Shown in pieces: positions 44,544 through 53,422 of a stretch of DNA of 64,000 nucleotides. This DNA is from Hydrogenophaga taeniospiralis (GTDB lineage Bacteria > Pseudomonadota > Gammaproteobacteria > Burkholderiales > Burkholderiaceae_C). The stretch's first letter is position 1. Every line of letters starts with the position of its first letter. The notes under the pieces were generated by a model that had not been told where the DNA came from, ran no database searches, and was given only the letters and a program-made list of their open reading frames with translations. The position numbers were made by a program, and so were the translations under genes. The stretch is from the NCBI RefSeq assembly GCF_020510445.1, contig NZ_JAHBAG010000001.1:1278501-1342500 (forward strand). The letters are read 5' to 3'.

Positions 44544-45320
44544 GCTTTGTTGCACAAGTCGGAAGGGGGGCGAGATGACCCTAACCCCAGACGCAGTTAC
44601 GGCATGGCAAGCACGGGCACCGTTGTCGGGCGCCCGTGCTGGGTGAAACGGTTGAGCAGAGCCACACGCACGAGCAACTCCACCACCTGACGCTCAAACG
44701 TGCGTGCCATCACGCGCTCGTCCAGGCGCTTGAAGCAATGCATCTTGGTCTCCACCAAGCTTCTGCGGTGGTAGCCGCTCCACTTTTTCCAGATGCTATG
44801 CCCCAGCCTGTGACAGGCTCTGAGCGCATCGTTGCGCACGACCGCCCCCACCAGAGTCGCCTTCCACGGTTGGGCGTTCTTGCGCGTGCCCAGGAACTTG
44901 ATCCCGGTGCTGTCCACCAGCAGGCTCAGCGCGGTGGTGCTGGCTCGATATAGGGCAGTTGCACCCGCAGCCTCTTCTGGCGCCGGCACACGGCGCTGAA
45001 GTTGGGGACTCTCCAGTCCAGGCCAGCCAGGCACAGCAGACTCTCCGCCAGCCCCAGGCTCTGGCGCAGTGCCAGACCAAAGAGGCATTTTGATGCTCAA
45101 GCAGAACTGGATGGTCGCGTCGGAGAAGATGTGCAGGCGCCCGCGCTGGCCGGGGCGTACCACTGCATGTTTTCGTCAAGCCAGATGGTCAGCGACCCTC
45201 GGGCCCTGAGCGTGGCGTAGTACGCAGCCCAGTTGGTTGTCTTGAGCGCGCCTTGGCGCCCTTGGGCTCAGTCATATCCTGAGGCTACCCGCCCAGAGAG
45301 CCGACTTTGTGCAACAAAGC
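44544..45320 (-). mobile_element. IS5-family element with internal deletion
   Basis: Terminal inverted repeats GCTTTGTTGCACAAGTCGG (44544-44562) and CCGACTTTGTGCAACAAAGC (45301-45320) enclose 777 bp, about 300 bp less than expected for a full element. The transposase is on the minus strand. Both ends remain, so the element might still be moved by a transposase made elsewhere. It forms the right edge of the sugar island and is a direct-oriented copy of the fragment at 26.0 kb. Confidence 0.88.
44597..45275 (-). pseudogene. IS5-family transposase, frameshifted and internally deleted
   Basis: The start MTEPKGA is seen near 45275. Following the minus strand, the expected order can be traced across frames: FSDATIQFCLSIK, then LLVDSTGIKFLG joined directly to TRKNAQPWKATLVGAVV, and finally the C-terminal KKWSGYHRRSLVETKMHCFK. 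The normal family sequence has about 80-100 residues between GIKFLG and TRKNAQPW, including part of the DDE catalytic core; these are missing. At least two frameshifts also occur. It cannot make active transposase. Confidence 0.82.
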
Positions 45321-45439
45321 CGTTTGAATATCAAACCAACACCCATCCACGGGAGTGGGCCAACTCCGAGCTGGCCCGCTCCTGTCGGGTAGACGAAAGC
45401 TGGCCCAGCAACGACGGAGTGTCGGATCAGCGCACGTCC

Positions 45440-46453
45440 TTAGCGCAGTCGTGCTTTGAGCTCCTCACTGGCCTGATGCAGTGCCGCGCGAGTGGTAGGC
45501 AGGTCTGCCAGCACGTTGAGCAGGCCGAAGTCGTGGATCATTCCGTTGTAACGGGTCGCTACCACATTCACGCCCGCTCCATCCAGCTTGCGGGCATAGG
45601 CCTCACCTTCGTCACGCAAGACGTCCTTCTCGGCGGTTTGAATCAGCGTCGGAGGGAGACCCTTCAATTGCTCGGGCGTGGCCAGCAGCGGCGACGCGTA
45701 GATCTCCTGGCGCTGCTTTGGGTTGGTGGTGTAGGCATCCCAGAACCACTTCATCATGTCCTTGGAGAGGAAGTGGCCGTTGGCGAATTCGTCGTATGAC
45801 GCGTTCTCGAAGTTCGCGTTGGTGACCGGCCAGAACAGCACTTGCGCGCGCAGCGCGGGCGTGCCTTTGGCCTTGGCCATCTGTGCCACCACCGTGGCCA
45901 TGTTGCCACCGACGCTGTTGCCTGCGATGGCCAGCCGCTTGCCGTCCACGTTGATCTGCGCGCCGTTTTCGGCCACCCACTGGGTCGCTGCGTAAATCTC
46001 GTTGATGGCCACCGGGTAGCGTGCCTCGGGCGACGGCGTGTAGTTCACGAAGATCGCCACCGCACCGGAATCGACCACCAGGTCACGGACGAAGCGCTCA
46101 TGCGTCGGGAAGTCGCCCAGGATCCAGCCGCCGCCGTGCACGAAGATGAATGCAGGCAGCACGCCCTTGACACCCGCCGGCCGCACGATGTTGAGCACAA
46201 TGGGTTTGCCGTCGACCGTGATGGTCTTCTCGCTCACGTCGGCTGGAGGCAGTTTGGCGCCCTTTTGTACACCTACGAGCACCTGGCGTGCGTCGGCGGG
46301 CGACATGGTTTCGAGCGGTTTTCCGCCGCCTTTGGCCAGGGCTTCGAGGAAGGCTTGGATGTTGCGTTCGACACCGGGGCTGCCAGCTGCCAGCGACAGG
46401 GTGGACGTCAGTGCAATGGCGGAGGCAGCGATGAGCTTGTGTGTGAATTTCAT
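45440..46453 (-). CDS. Exported alpha/beta-hydrolase, acetyl-esterase (HSL) type
   Basis: 337 aa with a Sec signal (MKFTHKLIAASAIALTSTLS, cleavage after LAA). HSL-family features: oxyanion motif FVHGGGWILGDF, nucleophile elbow IAGNSVGGNMATV (Ser in GNSVGG, where GDSAGG is canonical), and Asp and His in TAEKDVLRDEG and YNGMIHDFGLL. It hydrolyses small esters in the periplasm. It is followed on the same strand by nothing and preceded by the Ohr gene 41 bp away, so the two are probably co-transcribed. Confidence 0.88.
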   Translation of the reverse strand: MKFTHKLIAASAIALTSTLSLAAGSPGVERNIQAFLEALAKGGGKPLETMSPADARQVLVGVQKGAKLPPADVSEKTITVDGKPIVLNIVRPAGVKGVLPAFIFVHGGGWILGDFPTHERFVRDLVVDSGAVAIFVNYTPSPEARYPVAINEIYAATQWVAENGAQINVDGKRLAIAGNSVGGNMATVVAQMAKAKGTPALRAQVLFWPVTNANFENASYDEFANGHFLSKDMMKWFWDAYTTNPKQRQEIYASPLLATPEQLKGLPPTLIQTAEKDVLRDEGEAYARKLDGAGVNVVATRYNGMIHDFGLLNVLADLPTTRAALHQASEELKARLR

Positions 46454-46494
46454 GATGTTGATCCTTGGTTGAAAGCGAATATGGGTCGGGCAAG

Positions 46495-46920
46495 TCAAAC
46501 GACGGTCAAGCGCACGGCGATGTTGTCGCGAGTGGCGTTGGAGTACGGGCAGACAATGTGAGCTTTGCCGACCAGTTCCTGCGCTTGTTCATGGGGCAAG
46601 TCGGGCAGGCTGATCTGCAGATCAACCTCGATGCCGAAACCGGTGGGAATGGCACCGATCCCGACCGTGCCCGTGACGCTGGTCGCATCCGACAGCTTCA
46701 CCTTCTCTTGGGCCGCGACGAATTTCAGCGCGCCGAGGAAGCAGGCTGAGTAGCCCGCGGCAAACAACTGCTCCGGGTTGGTGCCGGTGCCGCCGGCGCC
46801 GCCGAGTTCGCGCGGCGTGGACAGTTGGACTTTCAGTAAACCATCCGAGGAGGAAGCATGGCCTTCCCTGCCGCCAGTGGCGGTGGCTTGGGCTTGATAG
46901 AGGACTTTTTCGATGGGCAT
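46495..46920 (-). CDS. Organic hydroperoxide resistance protein (Ohr/OsmC)
   Basis: 141 aa. Typical Ohr: [20 protein letters not shown], the peroxidatic cysteine in [20 protein letters not shown] and the resolving cysteine in [16 protein letters not shown]. It reduces organic hydroperoxides with lipoyl thiols. The start at 46920 agrees with the family N-terminus. The neighbouring AraC gene is divergent rather than the common MarR-type OhrR, which is a little unusual. Confidence 0.93.
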   Translation of the reverse strand: MPIEKVLYQAQATATGGREGHASSSDGLLKVQLSTPRELGGAGGTGTNPEQLFAAGYSACFLGALKFVAAQEKVKLSDATSVTGTVGIGAIPTGFGIEVDLQISLPDLPHEQAQELVGKAHIVCPYSNATRDNIAVRLTVV

Positions 46921-47037
46921 GAAGGGCTCCGTGTGACTTGAAGGAATGGCGTGTTGCCGTTGGGCAGGACGAACTTTAGGCTCGGAATAAGGACTTTTAA
47001 TCACTTAAAATACCGATAACTTGATTAGGAGTATCGA

Positions 47038-47910
47038 ATGACCGAGGCATGCACCGATCGCCTGGAAGCTCTGCTGAATCACTTCCCGGTTCGCGCGCGC
47101 ATGTTCCATTCGGGCGCCTTGTGCGGCATCACGGATTTCTCCGCCCCTGGCGAAGGCGGCCAGATACACCTGATCAGGACGGGGACCATGGAGGTCATCC
47201 ATCCCGGACGCCCAACGCTCCATGTAAGCGTTCCCAGCTTGCTGCTCTATCCGCGCCCCATCGCCCGCCGCTTCGTCTCAGACGTGCAGCGGGGCGTCGA
47301 CCTGGCCTGTGCAGAACTGCACTTCGACGGTGGCGCAGCGAACCCGGTGGTGGGTGCGCTGCCAGACGTCATCTGCTTGCCGCTGGAGAGCATCGATGGC
47401 GCTGGCCAGACGTTGACACTTCTGTTCGATGAAGCGTTCGGCAACAACTGCGGTCGGCATGCGCTGGTCGACCGGCTGTTTGAGGTCGTGTTGATTCAGG
47501 TGCTGCGGCACCTGATGGAAACGGGCCAGATGGGCGGCGGCATGCTGGCCGGTTTGTCGCATCCCAGACTGCGCAAGGCGCTGGTGACCATGCACGAGCA
47601 GCCAGGGCGGGCGTGGTCGCTGGAGGCATTGGCCGACCTCGCGGGAATGTCTCGCAGCGTGTTCGCCGGGAGCTTTCGCAGCGTTGTCGGTTGCACGCCT
47701 GGTTCCTATCTGCAAGCGTGGCGCGTCAGGCTGGCGCAACAGGCATTGACCCAAGGGCGACCGTTGAAGACGATCGCGATCGAGGTGGGATATGGGAGTG
47801 AAGCAGCGTTGTCCCGGGCATTCAAGGCGCAATGTGGGGCGACTCCACGTGAATGGCGGCAGATGCGAGATGCCACCAGAAGACACCAACTAGCCAGGGA
47901 TATTTCATAG
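47038..47910 (+). CDS. AraC family regulator
   Basis: 290 aa. N-terminal cupin-type sensor region (AraC_N-like: FSAPGEGGQIHLIRTGTMEV) and C-terminal double helix-turn-helix with WSLEALADLAGMSRSVFAGS and IAIEVGYGSEAALSRAFKAQ. Divergent from the ohr-esterase pair with 117 bp between starts, so it probably controls them and itself. The inducer is unknown. Confidence 0.9.
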   Translation: MTEACTDRLEALLNHFPVRARMFHSGALCGITDFSAPGEGGQIHLIRTGTMEVIHPGRPTLHVSVPSLLLYPRPIARRFVSDVQRGVDLACAELHFDGGAANPVVGALPDVICLPLESIDGAGQTLTLLFDEAFGNNCGRHALVDRLFEVVLIQVLRHLMETGQMGGGMLAGLSHPRLRKALVTMHEQPGRAWSLEALADLAGMSRSVFAGSFRSVVGCTPGSYLQAWRVRLAQQALTQGRPLKTIAIEVGYGSEAALSRAFKAQCGATPREWRQMRDATRRHQLARDIS

Positions 47911-47988
47911 TGCGCAATCCCATTTGAACTTTCGCGCGGACAGATCTAGGTGATCGTAAGCACTCATGTGTTGATGCCAGCCCCCAGC

Positions 47989-48113
47989 CCCGATTTGAGC
48001 CACGCACCGACTATTTGTTGTGCCACCGAAGCGAGGGATACGCCGTTAAAGGCGCTGTCAATTCGCGTCCCCGGCCTGGCTCACTCACGGTTCGGCATGT
48101 GGCTCAAATCGGG
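47989..48113. repeat. Inverted repeat pair in a gene-free stretch
   Basis: CCCGATTTGAGCCAC at 47989-48003 and its exact reverse complement GTGGCTCAAATCGGG at 48099-48113, 95 bp apart, lie in a 460-bp stretch (47911-48372) where I see no gene. Such repeats occur at ends of IS21-like elements, and this may be a remnant of one, but no transposase sequence is visible here. Confidence 0.5.
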
Positions 48114-48372
48114 ACCGCGCCCACAGTTGGAATGTTCTGCGGGACAAGGGACATTCTCGAACGAGGTGCTCGTTCCTTCGCCCACCGGCATGCATTTTGG
48201 AAAGACGGATCGGCGCACAAAGCAGTAAGAGATTGGCCTCTAAGGCGGCCGGTCTCTGGCTATGCGTTCACGCGTAGGCCATCACGTCAGCGCGCCGTGT
48301 ATTGAGTGCTATGGCCGGCCTCGGCTGCGCGTCATGAACCGACCATGGTCCCTCGAATGGGAATCGGGCGGA

Positions 48373-49770
48373 CTAGACGGGACCCCTTGGCTCGACGATG
48401 CCAGGAAACACGACGCGCACCATGAGGCCCCGGCCTTCCAAGCCGGTGCCGGTCTGAATGGTGGCGTTGTGCGATTCGGCAATGCCGGCGACCAGCGACA
48501 GGCCGATGCCGCTGCCGCGCACGGGCGTGTCCGCGACCCGATGGAAGCGCTCGAAGATGGCCTCGCGTTCCTCGGCTGGAACGCCTGGGCCGTCATCGGC
48601 GACTTCCAGATAAACCGCGCGAGCTGGCTCGTTCCCCTCGTGGGTTTGGTAGCCGCAGCGCACGAGCACATTCCCACCCTCGGCGGTGTACCGCATGGCG
48701 TTGTGCATCAGGTTGCGCAGCAGAATGCCGATCTCATCGATGTCGCATGGGATCGCGCAGGCATGCACATCCAGGAAGAGCGCGCGCTGGTTCAGGCTTG
48801 CGTAGACCTCGAACTCCTGTGCGACGTGCTGCACCAGTTTGCTCAAATCGGCGGGCATGTGCTTGGGGGCTTTGGCGCCGGCATTGATGCGCGCCAGATC
48901 CAGCAACTGCTCAGAAAGACGGGTGCTGCGCCTGGCGACCACCAGCAGCTTTCTGAGGGCGCCATCCTTGTCCTGGGGATTGGTGGCTCGCAGAGCGATC
49001 TCGGCCTGTGCCTGCAGAGCCGACAACGGTGTGCGCAGCTCATGGGCTGCATCGCCAATGAAGCGGCGCTCGCTTTCAATGGCCTCGTCGAGCTGTTTGA
49101 GCACGTGGTTGAAGGAGTCGACCAGTGGATGCAATTCCCGCGGCAAGCGATCCAGCGGCAAGGCGGTGAAATCGAAGCGACGGCGATGGCGCATGGCCGC
49201 CCCGAGCGCGCGCACGGGTCTGAGAGCGCTCTGACTGACGAGCCACATGATGAAGCCTGCAATCACGAGCAGCACCGTTGCCAGGACAAGCGCATGCGTC
49301 GCTTCGTGGCGCATGTCCGCATCCACGACGCTTTGCAGATTGCCCACCTGTACGGCCACACGCCCGGTACTGTCCGAGGCGGAGTAGACGCGCCACTTCT
49401 GGTCCTGCACGAGGGTCGAGGCCGCGCCGTCGGCGAAATCAGGCTGGAGCGGCGATTCAGGCGCTCCTGGCGTACCGGCGACCATATTGCTGCGATCGAC
49501 CCAGATCTGGAACACAAGAGGTTCGTGCACAGTACCGGGGGCGGCACGTAGATTGAGCCGCGGCTTGCCTTGTATGTCGAAATTGCTATCGGCTGGGATC
49601 GTGACCAGCAGTTGGGTGGCAATGGCCCCGAGTTTCTCGTCCCAGGTGCTGGAACGGTTGAGCGAGAACTGCGTGAGAACGACCCCAAACACCACCGTCC
49701 AGCACAGCGCGATGACCGCAATGATCACCAGAATCAGTTGCGCGTTGAAGGAGCGCGATCTCGACTTCAT
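48373..49770 (-). CDS. Sensor histidine kinase (QseC-like)
   Basis: 465 aa. TM segments at about 11-33 and 160-182 enclose a periplasmic sensor domain. A HAMP segment is followed by the H box FIGDAAHELRTPLSAL, N box NLMHNAMRYT, and G boxes DDGPGVP and GSGIGLSLV. It phosphorylates the response regulator encoded just upstream, whose stop overlaps its start by four bases. The signal is not predictable. Confidence 0.92.
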   Translation of the reverse strand: MKSRSRSFNAQLILVIIAVIALCWTVVFGVVLTQFSLNRSSTWDEKLGAIATQLLVTIPADSNFDIQGKPRLNLRAAPGTVHEPLVFQIWVDRSNMVAGTPGAPESPLQPDFADGAASTLVQDQKWRVYSASDSTGRVAVQVGNLQSVVDADMRHEATHALVLATVLLVIAGFIMWLVSQSALRPVRALGAAMRHRRRFDFTALPLDRLPRELHPLVDSFNHVLKQLDEAIESERRFIGDAAHELRTPLSALQAQAEIALRATNPQDKDGALRKLLVVARRSTRLSEQLLDLARINAGAKAPKHMPADLSKLVQHVAQEFEVYASLNQRALFLDVHACAIPCDIDEIGILLRNLMHNAMRYTAEGGNVLVRCGYQTHEGNEPARAVYLEVADDGPGVPAEEREAIFERFHRVADTPVRGSGIGLSLVAGIAESHNATIQTGTGLEGRGLMVRVVFPGIVEPRGPV

Positions 49771-50432
49771 GCGGTCGGCTGTCCGATGACGTAGCCGAGC
49801 CCGTGAATGGTACGGATCAGATCGTCCCCGAGCTTGCGGCGCAGCTGGTGGATGAACACGGCGATGGTGTTGCTCTCGACGTTGCTGGCCGTGCCATAGA
49901 CGACATCGTGCAGGTGGTCGCGCGTGACCACGTGGCCGGGGCGCTCAAGCAGTGCCAACAGGGTGCGGTACTCCTGTGCACTGAGGACGACCTCGACCCT
50001 TGCCTTGGTGATGACGCGTTTGCTGCGGTCGATGCGCACGTCCCCGTAGGTGAACACCGGAACGACGCTTCCCTGGCTGCGGCGGATCACAGAGCGTACG
50101 CGCGCCCAGAGTTCATCAAACTGGAACGGCTTGACCAGATAGTCGTCGGCACCCGCGTCCAGGCCAGCGATGCGCTCGCTCAGTTGGCCGCGCGCCGTCA
50201 GGATCAGCACCGGCGTGGGGTCGTATCGCCCGCGCATCGATCGCAGCACGGACAGGCCCGAATCTCCCGGAAGACCGATGTCGAGCAGAACGGCGGCATA
50301 GGTGTGATCCACCAGCGCGCCGCGCGCAGTCGCCGCATCACAGACGTGGTCGATGTGCCATCCACTCTGGCGCGCGCCGTCGCATATGGACTCGCCCAGC
50401 ATCTGGTCGTCTTCAACAAGGAGGAGATTCAT
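49767..50432 (-). CDS. OmpR-family response regulator (QseB-like)
   Basis: 221 aa. Receiver domain with the acidic pocket EDD near residue 7-9 and phospho-Asp in AAVLLDIGLPGDSGL, Lys in YLVKPFQFDEL; C-terminal winged helix LSAQEYRTLLALLERPGHVV ... FIHQLRRKLGDDLIRT. Operon with the kinase gene. Targets unknown; no obvious direct-repeat operator was seen in front of the pair. Confidence 0.93.
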   Translation of the reverse strand: MNLLLVEDDQMLGESICDGARQSGWHIDHVCDAATARGALVDHTYAAVLLDIGLPGDSGLSVLRSMRGRYDPTPVLILTARGQLSERIAGLDAGADDYLVKPFQFDELWARVRSVIRRSQGSVVPVFTYGDVRIDRSKRVITKARVEVVLSAQEYRTLLALLERPGHVVTRDHLHDVVYGTASNVESNTIAVFIHQLRRKLGDDLIRTIHGLGYVIGQPTA

Positions 50433-50656
50433 GTCTTATCAATCCGTATCGGGGCACCATCCATTCTTAATGATCATGCAGCAATCGCGTTAATAACTTT
50501 TTAAGAGCCGACTGCAAGACTTCGCATAGCGGGCGCCGCCTCGGACAAGGAGTTGTTCGATGACACCAGCCTTTCCCGCTTTTCAACTTCATCGGGAGCG
50601 ATATGACGGATCTGGCCGGCAGTCTCTTCCATTGAAAATCCGTAGCTCGTCACGTG

Positions 50657-51097
50657 TCAGGCGGTGCAGGCATCCGGTGCCGCCAGTTTGCCCCGATCTT
50701 CAGCGCCACGAGTGGCCCGTGCGAACACAAGGTGCTTGTGCGTCAGTTTTTCGAGCCAGGATGTGCAGTTCATCTGCGCATTCGCGAACTTGCCGTGCCA
50801 GACGCGCTCTTCCAGTGTGATCACCGGCGTGACACCGATGACCCGCGACTCAATGTCGCTGGCGAACCATTCTCGAAGCTCTTCGATCGGACGGGTGATC
50901 CTCCATGTGGTGCTCAGAACCACCAACACGCCCGGGTGGTGCCGAAGCACCGCCTCGATCAGGGGCAGTGACAGGAACAGGAGGGCGCTTCCACAGGGCA
51001 CCGGATGTGTGACACCGTCGAAGTCCAGAAGCAAGACGGGTGCGGCTTGAGGGTTTACGCCAGACCCCCGTCGTGCGTGATAAGGGCCGGTTGGCAA
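50657..51097 (-). CDS. HAD-like protein, possibly truncated or frameshifted
   Basis: 146 aa at most. The N-terminal half reads as a HAD-domain protein of the Swiss Army Knife RNA repair-associated type: VLLLDFDGVTHPVPCGSALL with the paired Asp, then VLVVLSTTWRITRPI. Downstream of about residue 100 (WHGKFANAQMNCTSWLEK) the family pattern is lost, where a second acidic motif is expected. A frameshift is likely. The exact start is uncertain between 51097 and a later valine start. Confidence 0.5.
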   Translation of the reverse strand: MPTGPYHARRGSGVNPQAAPVLLLDFDGVTHPVPCGSALLFLSLPLIEAVLRHHPGVLVVLSTTWRITRPIEELREWFASDIESRVIGVTPVITLEERVWHGKFANAQMNCTSWLEKLTHKHLVFARATRGAEDRGKLAAPDACTA

Positions 51098-51330
51098 AGT
51101 ACCGGGCAGCTCGTCTTGACAGGCTCTTGGCGAGCGAAGCGTCGGTGACAGGGTGAGATGTGGCGGCGCATCGGGGACTCCTGGAGGGAGCCTGGCCGCG
51201 GTTCAAACAGAAAGAAGGGCATTCGGTGCAAGCGCCTGATCGCCCGGGTGTTGCGTAGAAAATAAACGATATCGCTTATTCGCAGAGGGAGTTTCGATAC
51301 ATCCGGACTGGCCGTGAGGGCCACGCATAC

Positions 51331-51696
51331 ATGAACCATCAGAAGCCACGTGACCGCAACAGGATCGAGCCGTCTCGCGCTCGGCCGAGCGAGGCCATGG
51401 GAGAGCAGCGGTACCAGGAACTCATGCGCGGCCTGAATCACTTGTTCCTGGAATCCGAACACGAAACGCAGGACCAAACGGCTGCCCACCGTCAGCGGGT
51501 GATCGAGGAGATCAAAGCCTTGATGAAGCACCATGGCCTGACGGTTGAGGACATCGGCGGGTGACGAAACCCCGATGAAGCGGCACGCCGTCTGATCGGG
51601 TCAGGATCCGCCATCCGCAACAGCGCTGCGGGATGGGCCGGGGAACGCTCCCACCTGTCAGAGTTGCCAGGGCCACGCATGGCGGGCTCAACGAAT
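51331..51696 (+). pseudogene. Broken H-NS-like gene
   Basis: An open frame of 77 codons (51331-51564) ends VIEEIKALMKHHGLTVEDIG, the typical end of the oligomerisation part of short betaproteobacterial H-NS proteins. The DNA-binding part is found about 36 bp later in another frame: RIRHPQQRCGMGRGTLPP matches the family pattern (Y/R)RHP..G..W.GRG..P, ending near LNECTSI. An intervening TGA and the frame change mean the two parts cannot make one protein. The first frame may still make a truncated oligomerisation peptide. Confidence 0.6.
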
Positions 51697-51785
51697 GCAC
51701 GAGCATCGCCAGCCAGATGAGCCGCCACAGGTTCAAACAAGGGGCGGCCAGCCTCAACTGGCAAGAATCAAAAGAGGGGGGGGCA

Positions 51786-52216
51786 ATGGGGAAGTTTCCG
51801 GCGGAATTCGCCGACATGCTCAGCGCGCGAGGCCAGGTGATGCTGCGGCAGGGTTTCGCAGACACAGCGCGTTTCGCCGGCTGGAGCGCGAACAAGGACA
51901 CGGGCTCCGGCCAGACGCCACTGGCCTTCTTGCCGGGCATGCTCAACAAGACCTGGGCGAAGCAAGCGCGCCACCTGCTTGACGCCACCATGCCGGCCCA
52001 TGTCCGCCGCATCGAATCGCGCATTCCGCCCGAGACCATCTCCGGCATGCGCCGCAACTACACCGAGCGCTTGCCCAAGAGCATGCGCATCTAGACGGCC
52101 TATTTCGACTCCCCCCGAACGGCCGCTTACCGGGCCGCCGCGGACATCGCCTGCTGCAGATGCTTCGTTCGGAAAGCCTGGCTCTCTTCGCCGAGCGGAT
52201 CACATCTACGGCCTGA
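51786..52216 (+). pseudogene. Decayed gene of unidentified family
   Basis: From ATG 51786 a frame of 102 codons reads MGKFPAEFADMLSARGQVML ... RRNYTERLPKSMRI and stops at an amber codon. Reading continues naturally after the stop (TAYFDSPRTAAYRAAADI) and then, one frame over, as LLQMLRSESLALFAERIT. The pattern suggests one original gene interrupted by a stop and a frameshift. I do not recognise the family with confidence. Confidence 0.45.
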
Positions 52217-52529
52217 AGTCTCCGTACGACTTCTACGCGTGAGACGGGGCGCGCCCACGCCTGGCGCGTGCACAGTGCACACCGTTGCTGGTCGCGGTGC
52301 AACTTGGACAGGGCTGCGCGGGCATTGCGGCCTTGAACTTGTTGGGTCGGTCGTGGGCCGGTGCTCTGATGACCGGGCCATCAAACGCTAGGGTTTGACG
52401 CCAGCTTTCGTTGACTGGCCCATGAGCTTGAAGCGACGGTGAGGGTACGACTTCCACCTGGAGGCATTTGACATGGTCCACCACTCCGCAATCAGGAGTG
52501 CCGGGAGCTGGTCAACGAAGCGACGAGTT

Positions 52530-53000
52530 TCAAACAGCTGGTACGGTTGCCAGAGGCAGGAACAAGGTGCGCGGTGAGTCGGGTAAAGCGATGAAGCCAT
52601 GATGCCGGTAGAAGTTGGCTGCCGCATCGTCTTTGGCATCCGCCATCAAGGCGTAGGCGGCAATCTCGGGGCGGGCAGCTCGGCTCAGAGCATCGGCGAG
52701 CAGTGCACTGCCCAGCCCTTGCCCCTTGAAACCCTGATCGACAGCCAGGCGGCCCATGCGAATCGCGGGCACGGTCGGATGGCGAGGCAGTCTCTTCCCC
52801 GTACTGGCCGATGCCAAGGTGTAGTAGCCAGCGATGTGTGTTCCGTCCGCCGTGGCCACGAAACAGGCGGCCACGCGACGGCGAACGTCTTGGGTGACTT
52901 GCTCGTGCAAGTACCGATCCAACGGATCCGAGCCACTGTTGAACGTGGCCCGATCACGAACACCATCGAGCAGCGCGAGCTGGAACGGTGCGCGGCTCAT
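52530..53000 (-). CDS. GNAT acetyltransferase toxin (TacT-type)
   Basis: 156 aa. GNAT fold with the acetyl-CoA loop DQGFKGQGLGSALLADALSR and the family entry RATFNSGSDPLDRYLHEQV that is typical of TacT toxins, which acetylate aminoacyl-tRNA and stop translation. Overlaps the antitoxin stop by four bases, as these pairs do. The antitoxin is encoded first. Confidence 0.88.
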   Translation of the reverse strand: MSRAPFQLALLDGVRDRATFNSGSDPLDRYLHEQVTQDVRRRVAACFVATADGTHIAGYYTLASASTGKRLPRHPTVPAIRMGRLAVDQGFKGQGLGSALLADALSRAARPEIAAYALMADAKDDAAANFYRHHGFIALPDSPRTLFLPLATVPAV

Positions 53001-53278
53001 TCAGCGCGCAAGAGCTTGCTGCGACGGGCGAAAGCACGCTTCAAGGCCGGGGACGGTTGCGGTGGCGACAGCAGCGCCTGAACAAAGCACTCCTGATCGG
53101 CCAGCGATAGCCGGATAACTTCGGCCTGCTCAATGGCCCGCTGCGCGGCGTCCTGCACGGCCGACACGACGAAATCGGTCATGGTGCGCCCCTGAAGTTC
53201 AGCGGCGCGCTTGAGCATCGCATGCAGATCGGTATTGATCCTGGCTTCGAGGCGGGCAGTAGAGATTGCAGCAGGCAT
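52997..53278 (-). CDS. DUF1778 antitoxin (TacA-type, ribbon-helix-helix)
   Basis: 93 aa. N-terminal ribbon-helix-helix (AISTARLEARINTDLHAMLK and AAELQGRTMTDFVVSAVQDA) followed by a tail ending ALKRAFARRSKLL that wraps the acetyltransferase. It binds DNA to repress the pair and neutralises the toxin. An inverted repeat CGGCAATATGCCG lies 29 bp upstream. Confidence 0.9.
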   Translation of the reverse strand: MPAAISTARLEARINTDLHAMLKRAAELQGRTMTDFVVSAVQDAAQRAIEQAEVIRLSLADQECFVQALLSPPQPSPALKRAFARRSKLLRAE

Positions 53279-53306
53279 GGGTTGAGCCTCCTAAAACGAA
53301 ATAATG

Positions 53307-53319
53307 CGGCAATATGCCG
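53307..53319. promoter_or_regulatory. Probable toxin-antitoxin operator
   Basis: CGGCAATATGCCG, five-base arms CGGCA/TGCCG with a 3-bp centre, 29 bp upstream of the antitoxin start. Ribbon-helix-helix proteins bind short inverted repeats of this form. Assignment from position only. Confidence 0.5.
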
Positions 53320-53422
53320 TCCAAAACAACAGCCATGAATATTCAATGCTGACAGGGACTTAGGGTTGTGCCTGCGGCTTTTTACGTGAATCCCTGCCGG
53401 CCCTCATTTGAAGCATAGCCAA

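Noticed and set aside
51786..52216. Calling the broken gene at 51.8 kb an Fe(II)/2OG oxygenase
   Set aside because: There is a vague resemblance in the second half, but no metal-binding His/Asp motif can be traced, so no family is assigned.
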